Assembly: GCF_003340345.1 (NCBI RefSeq)
Contig: NZ_PPTQ01000004.1
Location: 1-64,000, forward strand
From: Paraeggerthella hongkongensis
GTDB lineage: Bacteria; Actinomycetota; Coriobacteriia; Coriobacteriales; Eggerthellaceae
DNA length: 64,000 bases
Reading direction: 5' to 3'
The first letter of the stretch is position 1. Each line of letters starts with the position of its first letter. Under the pieces are notes generated by a model. It made no database searches. It was not told the origin of the DNA and saw only the letters and a list, made by a program, of their open reading frames with translations. Below are positions 34,246 through 44,922 of this stretch, piece after piece. A program made the position numbers and the translations under genes.

Positions 34246-35553
34246 TTAGCCGAAAATCAACTGGCGCTCCTCGCCAACCAAGGACGCGCGCGCCTGATCG
34301 CGCAGATTGTTCACGCCGATGAAGAACTGGCGCATCATCACAACCATGAGATAGCGGCCCTTCGGCGTAAGCGTGAACTCATCAGGCGTATCGCGGTCGA
34401 ATGCTCCTGCCGCCTTCATGAACCCAACCTCTACGGGAAGGCCGCGCTCCACCGTGCATCCGAAATCGCGCTCGAACTGGCGCTTGTCCAGCCTCAATCC
34501 GAACAGCTGCATCATGAAGCGGTACCGCATGCGATCATGCTTCGAGAACTCCGTCTTTCCCATAAGCGACATACGATCGGAAGAGATTGCGGCATTGTAG
34601 TCGTTCACGCTGAACGTGTTCACGTACAGGTTCTTTCCCAAATACGTGATACCGCCGCTGCCGATAGCCGGGTACTCCTCGTAGTCCACAACGTATTCGT
34701 CGATCATCGCACCATCGCCCGCAGCACCCGTGCCGCGCTTGTTGAACGTCCAAGCGCTTCCGTGCTCGAACAGTGGATCGGAACCACCGGCAAGCAGTTC
34801 GCTGATAATCTCGTAGAAACGCCGTTCACGCTGGTAATCAACCTTGCCAACCGTCCTGGCCAGAGAGCGCGCGACGCTCGGAGAGGCCATCAGCGGATAA
34901 AACGTGGTTTGGCTGGTCCCGCTTTCCACCACGCGTTCGATATCCTTGATCAACACGTCTTCGGTCTGCGCCGGGAAATTGAAAATCATGTCCACGTTCA
35001 ACGACGTGAAGTACGGGCTTGCATCCTGCACGCGCGCCAAGATCTCGGCGGCGCTTCCGTACTTGTCGTAGCGATCCATCTGCTTGAGCAGGTCGTCATC
35101 GAAGCTCTGAACGCCAACGCTCAAACGCTGAACGCGACCTTGCAGCTTATCCAAGTAAGAAGGAATCAGATGATTCGGGTTCGTCTCGCTGGAGACCTCG
35201 TTGATAGAGAACGTCTCGCGAGCAAGGTCGATAGTGTCGCACAGCTCGTCGATCATGATGGTCGGCGTGCCGCCGCCCACGTACAGGCTGTCGAAATCGT
35301 AGCCCAAATCTTTGAGCATCATCATCTCTTTGCGCATGCTTTGGAAGTACGGTACCGCACGATCCTCGGAAAAGGGGAAACGATTGAACGAACAGTACGG
35401 GCACAAGCGCTCGCAGAAAGGCACGTGCATGTAAAGCATGTATTTCTGACCAGGCACCGGAGCCGGAACACGGCGCTCGTCAGTGGGCTTGAGTTTCAAG
35501 TACTGGTTCGTGCATTGGCGGACTGCCGCCGTAAGCATGCGTTCAGATAGCAT
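34246..35553 (-). CDS. Radical SAM protein, HemW/coproporphyrinogen oxidase-like
   Basis: 435 residues from ATG 35553 (AGAGGAG upstream; the longer frame is a shadow). Radical SAM cluster motif HVPFCERLCPYCSFNRF (Cx3Cx2C) without the extra Cys of true HemN, then LYVGGGTPTI, SSETNPNHL and LSVGVQSF. C-terminal HemN_C-type winged helix about 340-430. This pattern favours HemW-like heme chaperones over the oxidase; heme synthesis genes are not nearby. Monocistronic. Confidence 0.82.
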   Translation of the reverse strand: MLSERMLTAAVRQCTNQYLKLKPTDERRVPAPVPGQKYMLYMHVPFCERLCPYCSFNRFPFSEDRAVPYFQSMRKEMMMLKDLGYDFDSLYVGGGTPTIMIDELCDTIDLARETFSINEVSSETNPNHLIPSYLDKLQGRVQRLSVGVQSFDDDLLKQMDRYDKYGSAAEILARVQDASPYFTSLNVDMIFNFPAQTEDVLIKDIERVVESGTSQTTFYPLMASPSVARSLARTVGKVDYQRERRFYEIISELLAGGSDPLFEHGSAWTFNKRGTGAAGDGAMIDEYVVDYEEYPAIGSGGITYLGKNLYVNTFSVNDYNAAISSDRMSLMGKTEFSKHDRMRYRFMMQLFGLRLDKRQFERDFGCTVERGLPVEVGFMKAAGAFDRDTPDEFTLTPKGRYLMVVMMRQFFIGVNNLRDQARASLVGEERQLIFG

Positions 35554-35567
35554 AGACTCCTCTGTCC

Positions 35568-35597
35568 AAAAAAACCGCCGCCCTTTCGGACGGCGGA
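35568..35597 (-). terminator. Terminator of purD
   Basis: Stem ccgccgtcc / gggcggcgg read on the minus strand (35575-35596), followed by seven T (complement of 35568-35574). It ends just upstream of the next gene's start. Confidence 0.85.
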
Positions 35598-35602
35598 AAC
35601 CT

Positions 35603-36895
35603 TTATTCCCAAGCGGTCCGTCCAGCAGCAGCTTTTTTGCCGATGTCGGTTCGGAATTGTTTGCCTTCAAAATTGATATAATCACACGCTTCGTACGCCT
35701 TTTCGCGGGCTTCGTCGAACGAATCGCCTAAAGCCACTACGTTAAGAACGCGTCCACCTGCGGTAACAAGTTCCTCGTCGTAGTTCTTGGCAGTACCGGC
35801 GTGGAATACGGTAACGCCCTCTATGGCTTCGGCTTCGTCGACGCCAAGGATGACCTTTCCTTTTTCGTACGATCCGGGATAGCCCTCGCTCGCCAAAACC
35901 ACGCACACCGCCCACTGCTCGGACCAGCGCAAGGTGATGTCGTCCGGACGCCCCTCGGCAACAGCCATCATGATATCTACCAGGTCGGTTTCCAAACGCG
36001 GCAGAACCACCTGCGTCTCAGGGTCGCCGAAACGAGCGTTGAACTCGATGATCTTAGGGCCTTCCGGCGTCAGCATGAAACCGCCGTACAGAACGCCGCG
36101 ATAGTCATGGGCAAACGGCGCGCGAGCCGTAGCAGCGGCAGCCGTCTCCATGATCTCATGCATGGCGGCCAGTTCTTCAGGGGTAACGATAGGCACCGGC
36201 GAGTACACGCCCATGCCGCCCGTATTGGGGCCGCGGTCGCCATCGAATGCGCGCTTGTGATCCTGTGCGGTGGTCATGCAGTGAGCCTTGCCGTTGCTGA
36301 CGAACGCAAGCAACGAACACTCGGGGCCCGTCAGGCATTCTTCGATGAGCACGGTGGAGCCGGCATCGCCGAACGCGCCGTCGAAGCAGGAACGAACAGC
36401 ATCCTCTGCGGTTTCCAGGTCGTCGGCAACGACAACGCCCTTGCCCGCTGCCAAGCCGTCCGCCTTGACAACGATGGGAGCGCCCAATTCGCGAACGTAA
36501 GCGAGCGCTTCGTCCAAGTTCGTGAAGCTGCCGTAACGAGCCGTCGGAATACCGTTGGCCTGCATGAATTCCTTGCTGTAGGTTTTGCTGCCTTCCAGCA
36601 AGGCTCCTTGAGCATCGGGTCCGAACGTAGCCACGCCCGCTTCGCGCAAAACGTCCGCCACGCCGGCGACCAAAGGAGCTTCGGGGCCGATGACAACCAG
36701 GTCAATCGCATGCTCCCGCACGAACGCCAGCACGGCATCCGCATCCTCGGGATTCAGCCCGGCAACGTTCTGAGCAACGGCATCGGTTCCGCCGTTGCCA
36801 GGAGCTACGTACAGCCGATCGGCGCGAGGAGACTTCGCCAAGGCCCACGTGATGGCATCTTCGCGACCGCCGCCGCCCAACACCAGGATGTTCAC
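35603..36895 (-). CDS. purD: Phosphoribosylamine-glycine ligase
   Basis: 430 residues, normal for PurD. N-terminal [17 protein letters not shown]-grasp domain with [52 protein letters not shown] and [14 protein letters not shown] chose GTG 36895, since AAAGGA is correctly spaced before it; the ATG 36910 lies upstream of that site. Second step of purine synthesis, cytoplasmic. parS is 25 nt upstream, purA precedes it by 64 nt. Confidence 0.95.
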   Translation of the reverse strand: MNILVLGGGGREDAITWALAKSPRADRLYVAPGNGGTDAVAQNVAGLNPEDADAVLAFVREHAIDLVVIGPEAPLVAGVADVLREAGVATFGPDAQGALLEGSKTYSKEFMQANGIPTARYGSFTNLDEALAYVRELGAPIVVKADGLAAGKGVVVADDLETAEDAVRSCFDGAFGDAGSTVLIEECLTGPECSLLAFVSNGKAHCMTTAQDHKRAFDGDRGPNTGGMGVYSPVPIVTPEELAAMHEIMETAAAATARAPFAHDYRGVLYGGFMLTPEGPKIIEFNARFGDPETQVVLPRLETDLVDIMMAVAEGRPDDITLRWSEQWAVCVVLASEGYPGSYEKGKVILGVDEAEAIEGVTVFHAGTAKNYDEELVTAGGRVLNVVALGDSFDEAREKAYEACDYINFEGKQFRTDIGKKAAAGRTAWE

Positions 36896-36919
36896 ATTCG
36901 TTCCTTTCATCAACCAACG

Positions 36920-36935
36920 CGTTTCACGTGAAACG
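36920..36935. promoter_or_regulatory. parS site (ParB binding)
   Basis: cgtttcacgtgaaacg: perfect palindrome, matching the parS core gtttcacgtgaaac with both outer bases changed. Located between purA and purD. Confidence 0.85.
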
Positions 36936-36959
36936 CTCGAAAATCGAAAGCCTGAGAAG

Positions 36960-38279
36960 CTACGCGCGATCCCAGCCGCGCATGATGGTTTGGTCGCGAT
37001 CGGGGCCCACCGCGATGATGCTGATGGGAACGCCGACGATGCGCTCAAGGTACTCGACGTAACGCTGCGCCGTTTCCGGCAGGTCCTCGAAGGTACGGCA
37101 TCCGGTGATATCGACGTCCTTCCAACCGGGAAGCTCTTCGTACACCGGCTTCGCATGGAACAGAACGCTCTGCTGCATGGGGAAGTAATCGTAAACCTTG
37201 CCGTCGCACTCGTACGCCGTGCACACCTTGATAGTATCGAATGCGCTCAAAACGTCAAGCTTGGTCAGTGCCACATCGGTCAGGCCGTTGACCTCAGCTG
37301 CATAGCGCGCGATAACCGCATCAAACCAGCCGCAGCGACGCTTGCGGCCCGTAGTCACGCCGAACTCGTGACCGACAGCGCACATGAGCTCGCCGGTCTC
37401 GGCTTCCTCGCCTACGCCGCCATCTTCGGGAAAGCGCTGCTCGGTGGGGAAGGGGCCGCCGCCGACGCGCGTGATGTACGCCTTCTGAATGCCCAAAACG
37501 CGATCGATGGCCGTAGGACCGACGCCCGTTCCGGTTGCCGCGCCACCGGCGCAGCACGAAGAAGAAGTCACGTAAGGATACGTTCCGTGATCGATGTCGA
37601 GCAGCGTGCCTTGCGCGCCCTCGAACAGGATGGACTTGCCCGCGCGCACGGCCTCGTTCAGCAGCTGCGCCGTTTCGGCCATGTACGGTTTGAGAATACG
37701 AGCGTACGGCAGGTACTCTTCGCAGATTTCTTCCACCGTGTACGTATGCAAACCGTAGATCTTCTCCAGAACGGGATTCTTCTGAGCGAGAACCGCTTCA
37801 AGCTTCAGGCGGAAGATCTTCTCGTCCAACAGGTCCTGGATGCGGATGCCCTTGCGAGCGACCTTATCCTGATAGCAGGGACCGATGCCGCGCTTCGTGG
37901 TGCCGATCTTGTTTTCACCGAGACGCTTTTCGTCGGCGCCGTCGAAGTCTTTGTGGTAGGGCATGATAACGTGCGCATCGCACGAGATCTTGAGGTTCTT
38001 GCAGGAAATGCCCTCGGCTTCCAACATAGCCATCTCTTTGATGAGCACGCCCGGGTCGACGACAACGCCGTTGCCGATAACCGGCACTGCGTTCTCGTAC
38101 ATGACGCCGGAAGGCATAAGATGAAGAGCCAGTTTCCTGCTACCGTGGATAACAGTGTGGCCGGCATTGTTTCCGCCCTGGTAGCGAACCACGTAGTCGT
38201 ATTCGCTCGCGATGAGGTCAGTGATTTTGCCTTTGCCTTCGTCGCCCCATTGGGCACCGATCAGAACCGTGCTGGGCAT
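36960..38279 (-). CDS. purA: Adenylosuccinate synthetase
   Basis: 439 residues. [15 protein letters not shown] (GTP-binding P-loop), [18 protein letters not shown] (IMP site), [17 protein letters not shown] and [14 protein letters not shown] are all in place. It makes adenylosuccinate from IMP. ATG 38279 with GAAAGGA upstream; six extra codons are possible. Probably transcribed together with purD. Confidence 0.96.
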   Translation of the reverse strand: MPSTVLIGAQWGDEGKGKITDLIASEYDYVVRYQGGNNAGHTVIHGSRKLALHLMPSGVMYENAVPVIGNGVVVDPGVLIKEMAMLEAEGISCKNLKISCDAHVIMPYHKDFDGADEKRLGENKIGTTKRGIGPCYQDKVARKGIRIQDLLDEKIFRLKLEAVLAQKNPVLEKIYGLHTYTVEEICEEYLPYARILKPYMAETAQLLNEAVRAGKSILFEGAQGTLLDIDHGTYPYVTSSSCCAGGAATGTGVGPTAIDRVLGIQKAYITRVGGGPFPTEQRFPEDGGVGEEAETGELMCAVGHEFGVTTGRKRRCGWFDAVIARYAAEVNGLTDVALTKLDVLSAFDTIKVCTAYECDGKVYDYFPMQQSVLFHAKPVYEELPGWKDVDITGCRTFEDLPETAQRYVEYLERIVGVPISIIAVGPDRDQTIMRGWDRA

Positions 38280-38341
38280 GTGCGTGAGTCCTTTCAACGC
38301 CCCGGTTTCATCATGCGGGGCAGTCCCGTAACAACCCTTGC

Positions 38342-38347
38342 ATTATA
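38342..38347 (-). promoter_or_regulatory. Candidate -10 element of purA
   Basis: TATAAT on the minus strand, about 63 nt before the purA start, next to an overlapping TATACT. No good -35 at the expected distance. Confidence 0.4.
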
Positions 38348-38456
38348 GTATAGTTGCGCGTTCGGCCCCGCGCTTCCTCTGTCTTTATCGAGAAACCCCA
38401 TCTAATGGGCCCTTATCAGCCGCATAACCGAGAAACAGGCCGGAGTTCAGGGCAAA

Positions 38457-40628
38457 TTACAGCTCCAGCTTGTTCAAGGTTGGATCGACGGCGCGCAGGG
38501 CCTTGACCACTTCCTCATGACAGGTGAACAGAAGCACCTGCCGCATGCGCGCCAGTTCCGCAAGGGCGCGCGCCGCTCCGGCGCGACGCTCCGAATCGAA
38601 GTTGACTAGGATGTCGTCGGCCAGGATAGGTATTGCACGGCCGACGTTGTCAGCCGTCATCAGCAAAGCAATACGCAAAGCAAGGTAGAGCTGTTGGCAC
38701 GTCCCCAACGACAGATGAAGGGGGTCTCGGGCGGTTTTGACTGCGTCGACCACCTGCAACCGACCCTCGGCGGTCATGGCCACCTTAACCCACGCGCCAT
38801 CGGTCATAACGGAAAGCAAGCGACTTGCCTGGCGATACACTTCAGGCTGGCTCTTGCTCTCCCAAGCGCCAATAGCCGTTTCGAGCATGCGCTTCGCCAG
38901 AAGCAGGCGCGCATATTCGCGGGAGCTCTCATCGATGCGCGTCTTCACCTCTTCCGCTTGCAGCTTGAGCGCGTCGAATTCCCTTTCCTTGACGGCATGG
39001 GACAGTTCTTGCTTCAGCTCGCCGTACCGGCGGTTCAAATGCTCGCTTGTTTCCAACAGGCCGCTGCGCTGCTGCACCTTTTGAGCCAAAGCCGCGTCAA
39101 GCGCTTCCACGGTTCGCTCAGCACGCGAATCAATGCGCTCGAACAAGCGCTTGCGCTGGCGCTTCGCAAGCGCCAAGCTTTCTTCAAGCGAACTGCGCCG
39201 CGACACAAGGGCCTGCTGCCGCTGTCGATACAGGTTGGATTCGGCGCGGGCATCCTTCGCTTCATCCAGCAACGTACGAGCACGCCGAAGCGAGCCTTGT
39301 GCCTCTTCCAACCCAACCGAATCAAGCTGAGCGCGCGCCTCCCGGCGAAACGACTCCCTGCTTTCCACGCATGCTTCAAGCTTCTTCTTGTCCTGCAACA
39401 TAACCCACTGCGCATCTTGAAGACGCTCTTCCTTTGCGTCGGCCTTCTTATCAGGCCGAAACAGCATCACCATCGCAGCCAGAGCCAACATGATGGCGAA
39501 AACGATCAGGCCGATGCCGCCAACGGTGAACGAAAGGCTGGTTATCTCTCGGCCGTGGATGAAAAGCGGCACGCCGGAAAGCATGAACAGGAGAGGCAAG
39601 GCGATGGACAGCACGATCTGCGTTGCGCGTTGGCGGCGCATCACCCCTTGCACAGACGTTGCGTCCTCGGACTCGAGCAGTACCTCGTACGCAGCCTTCG
39701 AAGTGGAAAAGTTATCCTGGGCAAGATCAACGGCATGCTCGAACTTCGCCTCGTCGACCGCCAAAGACTCGATCTTATCCCGCAACGCACGGTCTTCCGT
39801 TGTAGTCAAGCGAACAAGCGCGGCCGAATCCCCTCGATCGCGCAGACGATGCTCCAGTCGCAGCGTTTCTTCTTCAGCCCTTAAAGAGGCGATCTTGTCC
39901 TCCAGGTCGTCCATCTCTTGGTCGATCTTTTCCACGCTGGCGCGGCAAACCGTCAACGCCTCTATATCGGAGTTAAGCGAGTCCAAACGCGCAAGCAGCT
40001 GGTCCCGTTGCGGCGCAAGGTCGTGGAACTCCTTGTCCTGACGCTTGAACCGTTCGACCGTTTCAGCGGCGTAAGACAGCTTTTCACGCAGTTCGTCCTG
40101 CTGGACGCCTAGGTTGACCAGAGAATGTTCGATACCGGCAGCGCGCGAAGTGTATTCAGCCAGGCGATTCTGGATCAATGAGCGCGCGTGAGCGGGGGAG
40201 GCTCCGGTTCCCGACCCTGCCGTTAACAGTTTCGCCGTGACGTCCGATGTGTTCCTAAGCGTGCGAAGCTCGTCGCTCGTAAGCGAGAACATGGTTTGGA
40301 ACGTTTCTTTGTCGATGTCGGACACCAATGCAGCATCGCCTTGAAGCCCGTCGGCATTACGACCACGCGAGAGTTCGATTTCGTTTCCGCCAGCCTGGAA
40401 GAACAAGGACCCGGCGCGTTCGGCGTTCGCAGGCTTGTACGTGTTGCGCATACCACGCGCGTCCTCCCACCCGAACAGAACGCCGCCGACGAACGAAGCC
40501 AAGGTTGTTTTGCCTGATTCGTTTCGGCCAAATATCACGTTAAGACCCGGCGTTAACGGCCCTACCGCCATATTGGAAAACGCGCCGAAGGACGCTATTT
40601 TCACGCGCTCAAGATAAGGCCTGGTCAT
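38457..40628 (-). CDS. SMC-like AAA ATPase, YhaN family
   Basis: 723 residues. N-terminal AAA half with FGRNESGKTTLASF (Walker A). Long coiled coils (about 150-310 and 395-590) flank two hydrophobic segments (about 335-390). C-terminal half has LSLGTCQQLYLALRIAL (ABC-like signature) and ILADDILVNFD (Walker B). The central membrane segments distinguish YhaN from SbcC. ATG 40628 overlaps the metallophosphoesterase stop by 4 nt. The pair resembles B. subtilis yhaO-yhaN and the SbcDC nuclease; a role in DNA-end processing is inferred. Confidence 0.82.
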   Translation of the reverse strand: MTRPYLERVKIASFGAFSNMAVGPLTPGLNVIFGRNESGKTTLASFVGGVLFGWEDARGMRNTYKPANAERAGSLFFQAGGNEIELSRGRNADGLQGDAALVSDIDKETFQTMFSLTSDELRTLRNTSDVTAKLLTAGSGTGASPAHARSLIQNRLAEYTSRAAGIEHSLVNLGVQQDELREKLSYAAETVERFKRQDKEFHDLAPQRDQLLARLDSLNSDIEALTVCRASVEKIDQEMDDLEDKIASLRAEEETLRLEHRLRDRGDSAALVRLTTTEDRALRDKIESLAVDEAKFEHAVDLAQDNFSTSKAAYEVLLESEDATSVQGVMRRQRATQIVLSIALPLLFMLSGVPLFIHGREITSLSFTVGGIGLIVFAIMLALAAMVMLFRPDKKADAKEERLQDAQWVMLQDKKKLEACVESRESFRREARAQLDSVGLEEAQGSLRRARTLLDEAKDARAESNLYRQRQQALVSRRSSLEESLALAKRQRKRLFERIDSRAERTVEALDAALAQKVQQRSGLLETSEHLNRRYGELKQELSHAVKEREFDALKLQAEEVKTRIDESSREYARLLLAKRMLETAIGAWESKSQPEVYRQASRLLSVMTDGAWVKVAMTAEGRLQVVDAVKTARDPLHLSLGTCQQLYLALRIALLMTADNVGRAIPILADDILVNFDSERRAGAARALAELARMRQVLLFTCHEEVVKALRAVDPTLNKLEL

Positions 40629-41911
40629 CGGTCCTCCCCTTGCGAGAGAAGATCGAGCACAAGGTTTTCGGCTTCTGCGGACAACTCGTCCACAAGCCGC
40701 GTGCAAGCACTGGGCAGCTGCATGCCCTTCGCAAGGAATTCCTCTTGAAGATACGCTATCTCATCGTCGGGATTCGAGCGTTGGGCATCGGCGACCTGAA
40801 GAAACACCGCGGGGAACAGCCCTTCCCGACGCAACGCATCTTTGTCGCGCGGCTCCACCGTTGCATCAAGCAGGGCGTCGCAGAAAAACGCCGGATACGA
40901 ATCGTTCAGGTGCTTTCGCAGGTCAGCGCGTATATCATCGCGCTCGAGCATAGCATGAAGATGCGTTGACCCCACCAATGTGATGCGCGAAACCATTTCC
41001 TCGCAGTGGGCTTTTCCGTTTTCGCGGAACAGCTCGCGCATGATTTTGTCGGTGACCGCCGGAAGGTTCGCGCAATCGGAAACGTCCACCCGCATGCGCT
41101 GCCACACGACGCTTGCCGTGGGAATAGGCTCTATCGTGTTCCGCGCGTCCTCCGTAAGCGTAACGTGGTAGATTCCGCGTTCGCCCGTCTCGTTGATGTC
41201 GCGGCCCTGAATGCAACCGGAAAACACCAGGCGAGGATCTTCGAAAGACGGGTAAGCGTACCGAAGGTGGATATGCCCTAACGCCCAGTAATCCATCCCG
41301 GCGTTCATGAGAATGGATGGTGCAACGGGCGCTTTCAAATGATCGAGATTGAGGCCCGTGTGCAAAACCCCTACCGCGAACGGAGCACTGGCAACTTCAG
41401 GGTATCTTTGAACAAGTGCCTCTTCAGCAGCGCGGCGCGTCACTCCCTCGGCAATGCACTCGTCAGCCGGCCATGTTTGGTTGTAGTACCCGCGACCCCC
41501 CACGATGCAAAGCGGGCGGCCATCACGCTCGTACAGGGCGAATCCCGGACGATCGCCCGGCAGCATGACCGCATTCGAGGGAAGCGAGAAGCTGTCATGC
41601 TGCCACGAGGTATACGGATCATGGTTTCCCGTGATCAGGTAAACGGGTATGCCCGCTTCCTCAAGCCTGCGCAAGCCAGCGAAAAAGTGCAGGTAGTCGC
41701 CGTACGAAGGACGGGCGTTATCGAAAATATCGCCCGCCATCACCACGAAGTCGACCTCGCGGGCAAGAGCGGCCTCTATCACGCGGTCGTACGCTTCGGA
41801 CAAAGCTGTGAGCAGGCGCGCTGCCCACGCATCGGAAAGCGCGCGTAAACCGCGAAAAGGAGCGCCAAGATGAAGATCGGCGGCGTGGATGAATGTCAGA
41901 CGTTCGGCCAT
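40625..41911 (-). CDS. Metallophosphoesterase, YhaO/SbcD-like nuclease
   Basis: 428 residues. Calcineurin-like motifs: HAADLHLGAPF, VVMAGDIFDN, YLITGNHDPYTS, GVLHTGLN and ALGHIHLR, the full set of metal ligands. The C-terminal third is a divergent capping region. Mre11/SbcD relatives cut DNA ends under control of a coiled-coil ATPase, here the next gene. ATG 41911; 37 nt after the dnaB stop region on the same strand. Confidence 0.85.
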   Translation of the reverse strand: MAERLTFIHAADLHLGAPFRGLRALSDAWAARLLTALSEAYDRVIEAALAREVDFVVMAGDIFDNARPSYGDYLHFFAGLRRLEEAGIPVYLITGNHDPYTSWQHDSFSLPSNAVMLPGDRPGFALYERDGRPLCIVGGRGYYNQTWPADECIAEGVTRRAAEEALVQRYPEVASAPFAVGVLHTGLNLDHLKAPVAPSILMNAGMDYWALGHIHLRYAYPSFEDPRLVFSGCIQGRDINETGERGIYHVTLTEDARNTIEPIPTASVVWQRMRVDVSDCANLPAVTDKIMRELFRENGKAHCEEMVSRITLVGSTHLHAMLERDDIRADLRKHLNDSYPAFFCDALLDATVEPRDKDALRREGLFPAVFLQVADAQRSNPDDEIAYLQEEFLAKGMQLPSACTRLVDELSAEAENLVLDLLSQGEDR

Positions 41912-41947
41912 GCAAGCAGTGTACCTCGAATGCCTGCGACAAGGGAA

Positions 41948-43363
41948 TTACATATAGCCGCCCGCGCGCGAATCGTCGATGAAATCCATGAAGCGCGTAA
42001 ACTCGGCGTTGAAAGCCAGGGGGATGTCGCGCGTAGGACCGTTACGGTGCTTCGCCACAATCAACTGGGCGGTGCCCAGGTCGGGACGATCTTCGCTTTC
42101 AGCCTCGATTTCGTCCATGCTTCGGTCAATGAAGGCAACGATGTCGGCGTCCTGCTCGATCGAGCCCGATTCTCGCAGGTCGGAAAGCATCGGACGCTTC
42201 TTGCCGCGCATTTCGACCGCACGGGACAACTGCGACAGCGCAATAACGGGCATGTCCATTTCTTTTGCGAGCACCTTCAAGCCTCGAGAGATCTCGCCAA
42301 CCTCGACGGCGCGGTTGCCGTCGGCACGCGCTTTGGGCGGCTGCATGAGCTGCAGGTAGTCGACGATGATCAACCCTTTTTCAGCGTTGCGCAACTCTCG
42401 GCGTGCTTTCGCGCGCAGCTCGAGGATGGAAAGCGCCGGCGTGTCGTCGATGTACATTTTCAGATTGGAAAGCTTGCTCGAAGCTTCAACGATGGCGCTC
42501 CAGTCGGAATCCTGCAACTTGCCCGAGCGCACGTTCGCAAGACCTACGCGGGCCTCGGCGCACAGGATACGCTGGACCAACTGGGAACCGCTCATTTCCA
42601 GGGACAGGAACGCAACCGTAGCGCCCAGCTTGGCGGCATTCGTTGCAAGGTTCAACGCAAACGACGTCTTACCCACACCGGGTCGGGCGGCAAGGATGAC
42701 CAAGTCTCCGCCGCGGAAACCGTGGAACAGATCGTCAACGTCCTTGAACCCCGATGCAACGCCAGCGATACCGCCGTCTTGAGCGGCGATCTCCTGGATC
42801 TCCTCGAACGCATCGACCAGCAAGGTATCGATACCGGTGAACGCCGACGAAACGCGCTGTTCGGTAACGTTGAACAGCGTTTTCTCGGCTTCCTCTACTA
42901 CAACGCCCAAGTCGTCGGGGGCATCGTAGGCAAGGGCCGTGATAGACGCCGATGCACGGATCAAGTCGCGCAAAATAGACGTACGCTTAACGATTTCGAC
43001 ATGGTTCTGCCAGTTGGTAAGTGCGAACGTATTGTCCGCAAGCTCGATCAGATACGGTTTTCCGCCAACGGCTTCAAGTTGCCCCAAGCCCTTCAAGTTG
43101 TCAGCCAACGAGATGTGGTCAATGGGAATATGCCGGGCGTACAAATCGAGCATCGATTCGAAGATACGTTGGTGGGAAGCGCGGTAAAAGTTTGCGGGAA
43201 CAAGTTTCGCAGCAACTTCCTCGATAGCTTCCTGAGTCAGGATACATGCAGCCAACACGGACTTTTCCGCTTCGATGTTCTGAGGTTCAAGGCGACGGCG
43301 ATCTTCGACGCGTTCGTCCTCAGGAGCAAAATCCGGGCTGTAGGGCGCAATGGGACCTGACAT
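41948..43363 (-). CDS. dnaB: Replicative DNA helicase
   Basis: 471 residues. N-terminal DnaB domain (about 25-125, NIEAEKSVLAACILTQEAI), then the RecA-like domain: AARPGVGKTSFALNLA (Walker A), FLSLEMSGSQL, LIIVDYLQLM (Walker B), ALSQLSRAVE and RESGSIEQDADIV. No intein. Hexameric fork helicase. Follows rplI in the common rpsF-ssb-rpsR-rplI-dnaB order. Confidence 0.97.
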   Translation of the reverse strand: MSGPIAPYSPDFAPEDERVEDRRRLEPQNIEAEKSVLAACILTQEAIEEVAAKLVPANFYRASHQRIFESMLDLYARHIPIDHISLADNLKGLGQLEAVGGKPYLIELADNTFALTNWQNHVEIVKRTSILRDLIRASASITALAYDAPDDLGVVVEEAEKTLFNVTEQRVSSAFTGIDTLLVDAFEEIQEIAAQDGGIAGVASGFKDVDDLFHGFRGGDLVILAARPGVGKTSFALNLATNAAKLGATVAFLSLEMSGSQLVQRILCAEARVGLANVRSGKLQDSDWSAIVEASSKLSNLKMYIDDTPALSILELRAKARRELRNAEKGLIIVDYLQLMQPPKARADGNRAVEVGEISRGLKVLAKEMDMPVIALSQLSRAVEMRGKKRPMLSDLRESGSIEQDADIVAFIDRSMDEIEAESEDRPDLGTAQLIVAKHRNGPTRDIPLAFNAEFTRFMDFIDDSRAGGYM

Positions 43364-43471
43364 GAAATCTATCCTTTCAAAGGTATCGGCTCCCTATGAT
43401 ACCCCAAGCATTCTACCTGGTCATCAGTAATTTCTATGAGCCAAACACACCTAGTTTCGTTATCCACCGCA

Positions 43472-43513
43472 GCAAAAGAAACCCCTTTGCCCGCTATCAG
43501 GGGCAAAGGGGTT
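43472..43513 (-). terminator. Terminator of the rpsF-ssb-rpsR-rplI operon
   Basis: Stem aacccctttgccc / gggcaaaggggtt (43480-43492, 43501-43513). On the minus strand a tttctttt run follows; the plus side also shows tttt, so it may work both ways. 60 nt after the rplI stop. Confidence 0.8.
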
Positions 43514-43573
43514 TTCCTCAGGTTTCCACAGCGTCTTGCAGTGGAAAACTATTTTTCAAGCAGGCTGCGATCG

Positions 43574-44110
43574 CTATTCAGCGGACTCGGCAGCTTCCTC
43601 GACAACCTCCTCGGCGGGAGCGACTTCTTCAGCCACTTCCTCAACCACGGTCTCTTCGACAGCAGCCGCGTCGCCGACGAACAGCTTCACGGTGGTCTTG
43701 ATTTCGCGGTACAGGGAGATCTGAACCTCGTGGTCGCCAGCCGTCTTGATGGCATGACCCAGCGCGATGCGGCGCTTGTCAACATCAACGTCGGTCGCAG
43801 CCTTGATGGCGTCGGCGATCATCTGAGCGGTAACGGAACCGAACAGCTGACCCTCTTCGCCAACCTTGGCCTCAACCTTGACGACGGAGCCTTCGAGCTT
43901 GGCTTTCACAGCGTTAGCATCGGCAATGCGATTTTCCTCGCGCTTGGCAATGTTGTGCTTGCGCTGCTCGAGCTGCTTGAGGTTGCCCTTCGTGGCCAGG
44001 ATGGCCAGCTTGTTCGGCAACAGGTAGTTGTTGGCAAAACCGGGAGCCACGTCGACGACGTCGCCCTCACCGCCCTTGCCCTTCAATTCTTGGAGCAGGA
44101 TGACTTTCAT
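43574..44110 (-). CDS. rplI: Ribosomal protein bL9
   Basis: 178 residues. Opens MKVILLQELKGKGGEGDVV with the conserved GFANNYLLP. After the normal 150-residue body it has an extra acidic, low-complexity tail of about 28 residues (repeats of VVEEVAEEVAPAEE), a feature seen in some actinobacterial L9. Translated 15 nt after rpsR. Confidence 0.96.
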   Translation of the reverse strand: MKVILLQELKGKGGEGDVVDVAPGFANNYLLPNKLAILATKGNLKQLEQRKHNIAKREENRIADANAVKAKLEGSVVKVEAKVGEEGQLFGSVTAQMIADAIKAATDVDVDKRRIALGHAIKTAGDHEVQISLYREIKTTVKLFVGDAAAVEETVVEEVAEEVAPAEEVVEEAAESAE

Positions 44111-44125
44111 GGTTCCTCCTAGCGC

Positions 44126-44386
44126 CTAGCGGCTGCGACGGTCGCCGCGACCGCTGATGGCGGGAACCGCGTAGGGCATCAGAGCCATCTCGCGAGCGCG
44201 CTTCACGGCGTTCGCGATGTCACGCTGGTGCTGGGTGCAGGCACCCGTCACGCGGCGCGGCTTGATCTTCCCGCGGTCGGTAACGAACTTACGCAGCATC
44301 TGAGTATCTTTGTAGTCGATGAACTGCGAGTCCTCCTTGCAGAACTGGCAGAACTTGCGACGCGGCTGCTTCGCGTAATCGGACAT
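44126..44386 (-). CDS. rpsR: Ribosomal protein bS18
   Basis: 86 residues with [15 protein letters not shown] (zinc-type Cys pair retained), [19 protein letters not shown] and [19 protein letters not shown]. Standard length. Between ssb and rplI. Confidence 0.97.
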   Translation of the reverse strand: MSDYAKQPRRKFCQFCKEDSQFIDYKDTQMLRKFVTDRGKIKPRRVTGACTQHQRDIANAVKRAREMALMPYAVPAISGRGDRRSR

Positions 44387-44409
44387 TTCAATAACCTCTT
44401 TCGTATCGC

Positions 44410-44862
44410 TTAAAACGGGATGTCTTCGTCATAAACCGAAGAAGAGGCATCAACCACCGGAGCGGCCATTGCGGGAGCAGCTGCCGGCGCGGAGTACCCG
44501 CCGCCCATGCCGCCGCCGTATGACGAATCGCTGTTTCGGCTGGACATGAATTCCAACTCGTCAACGATCACTTCGATCTTGCTGCGCTTCTGTCCGTCGC
44601 GCTCCCACTGGCTCCAACGGAGCTTGCCTTCGATGGACACCTTCGTGCCCTTGCTCAGGAATCGCGACAGGCTGTCGGCGCGAGCGCCGAACATCGTGCA
44701 GTCGATGAAGTTCGGGTAATCCTCCCATTCGCCGGTCTGCTGGTTCTTGCGACGGTCGTTGACCGCCACGCCGAAGCCCAGAACCGGAAGCCCGCTCGCA
44801 GTGGAGCGAAGCTCGGGATCGCGCGTCAGGTTTCCGCTGATGATCACTCGGTTAATGCTCAT
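44410..44862 (-). CDS. ssb: Single-stranded DNA-binding protein
   Basis: 150 residues. OB fold (about 1-105) starting [19 protein letters not shown], a Gly/Ala/Ser-rich flexible linker and the acidic tip DEDIPF that binds partner proteins. Located in the rpsF operon. Confidence 0.97.
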   Translation of the reverse strand: MSINRVIISGNLTRDPELRSTASGLPVLGFGVAVNDRRKNQQTGEWEDYPNFIDCTMFGARADSLSRFLSKGTKVSIEGKLRWSQWERDGQKRSKIEVIVDELEFMSSRNSDSSYGGGMGGGYSAPAAAPAMAAPVVDASSSVYDEDIPF

Positions 44863-44922
44863 GGTGTCTTCCTCTTCTCATGACGGGTACCGGGTTTCGA
44901 ACCGGGACCCTGCGTCGTATCC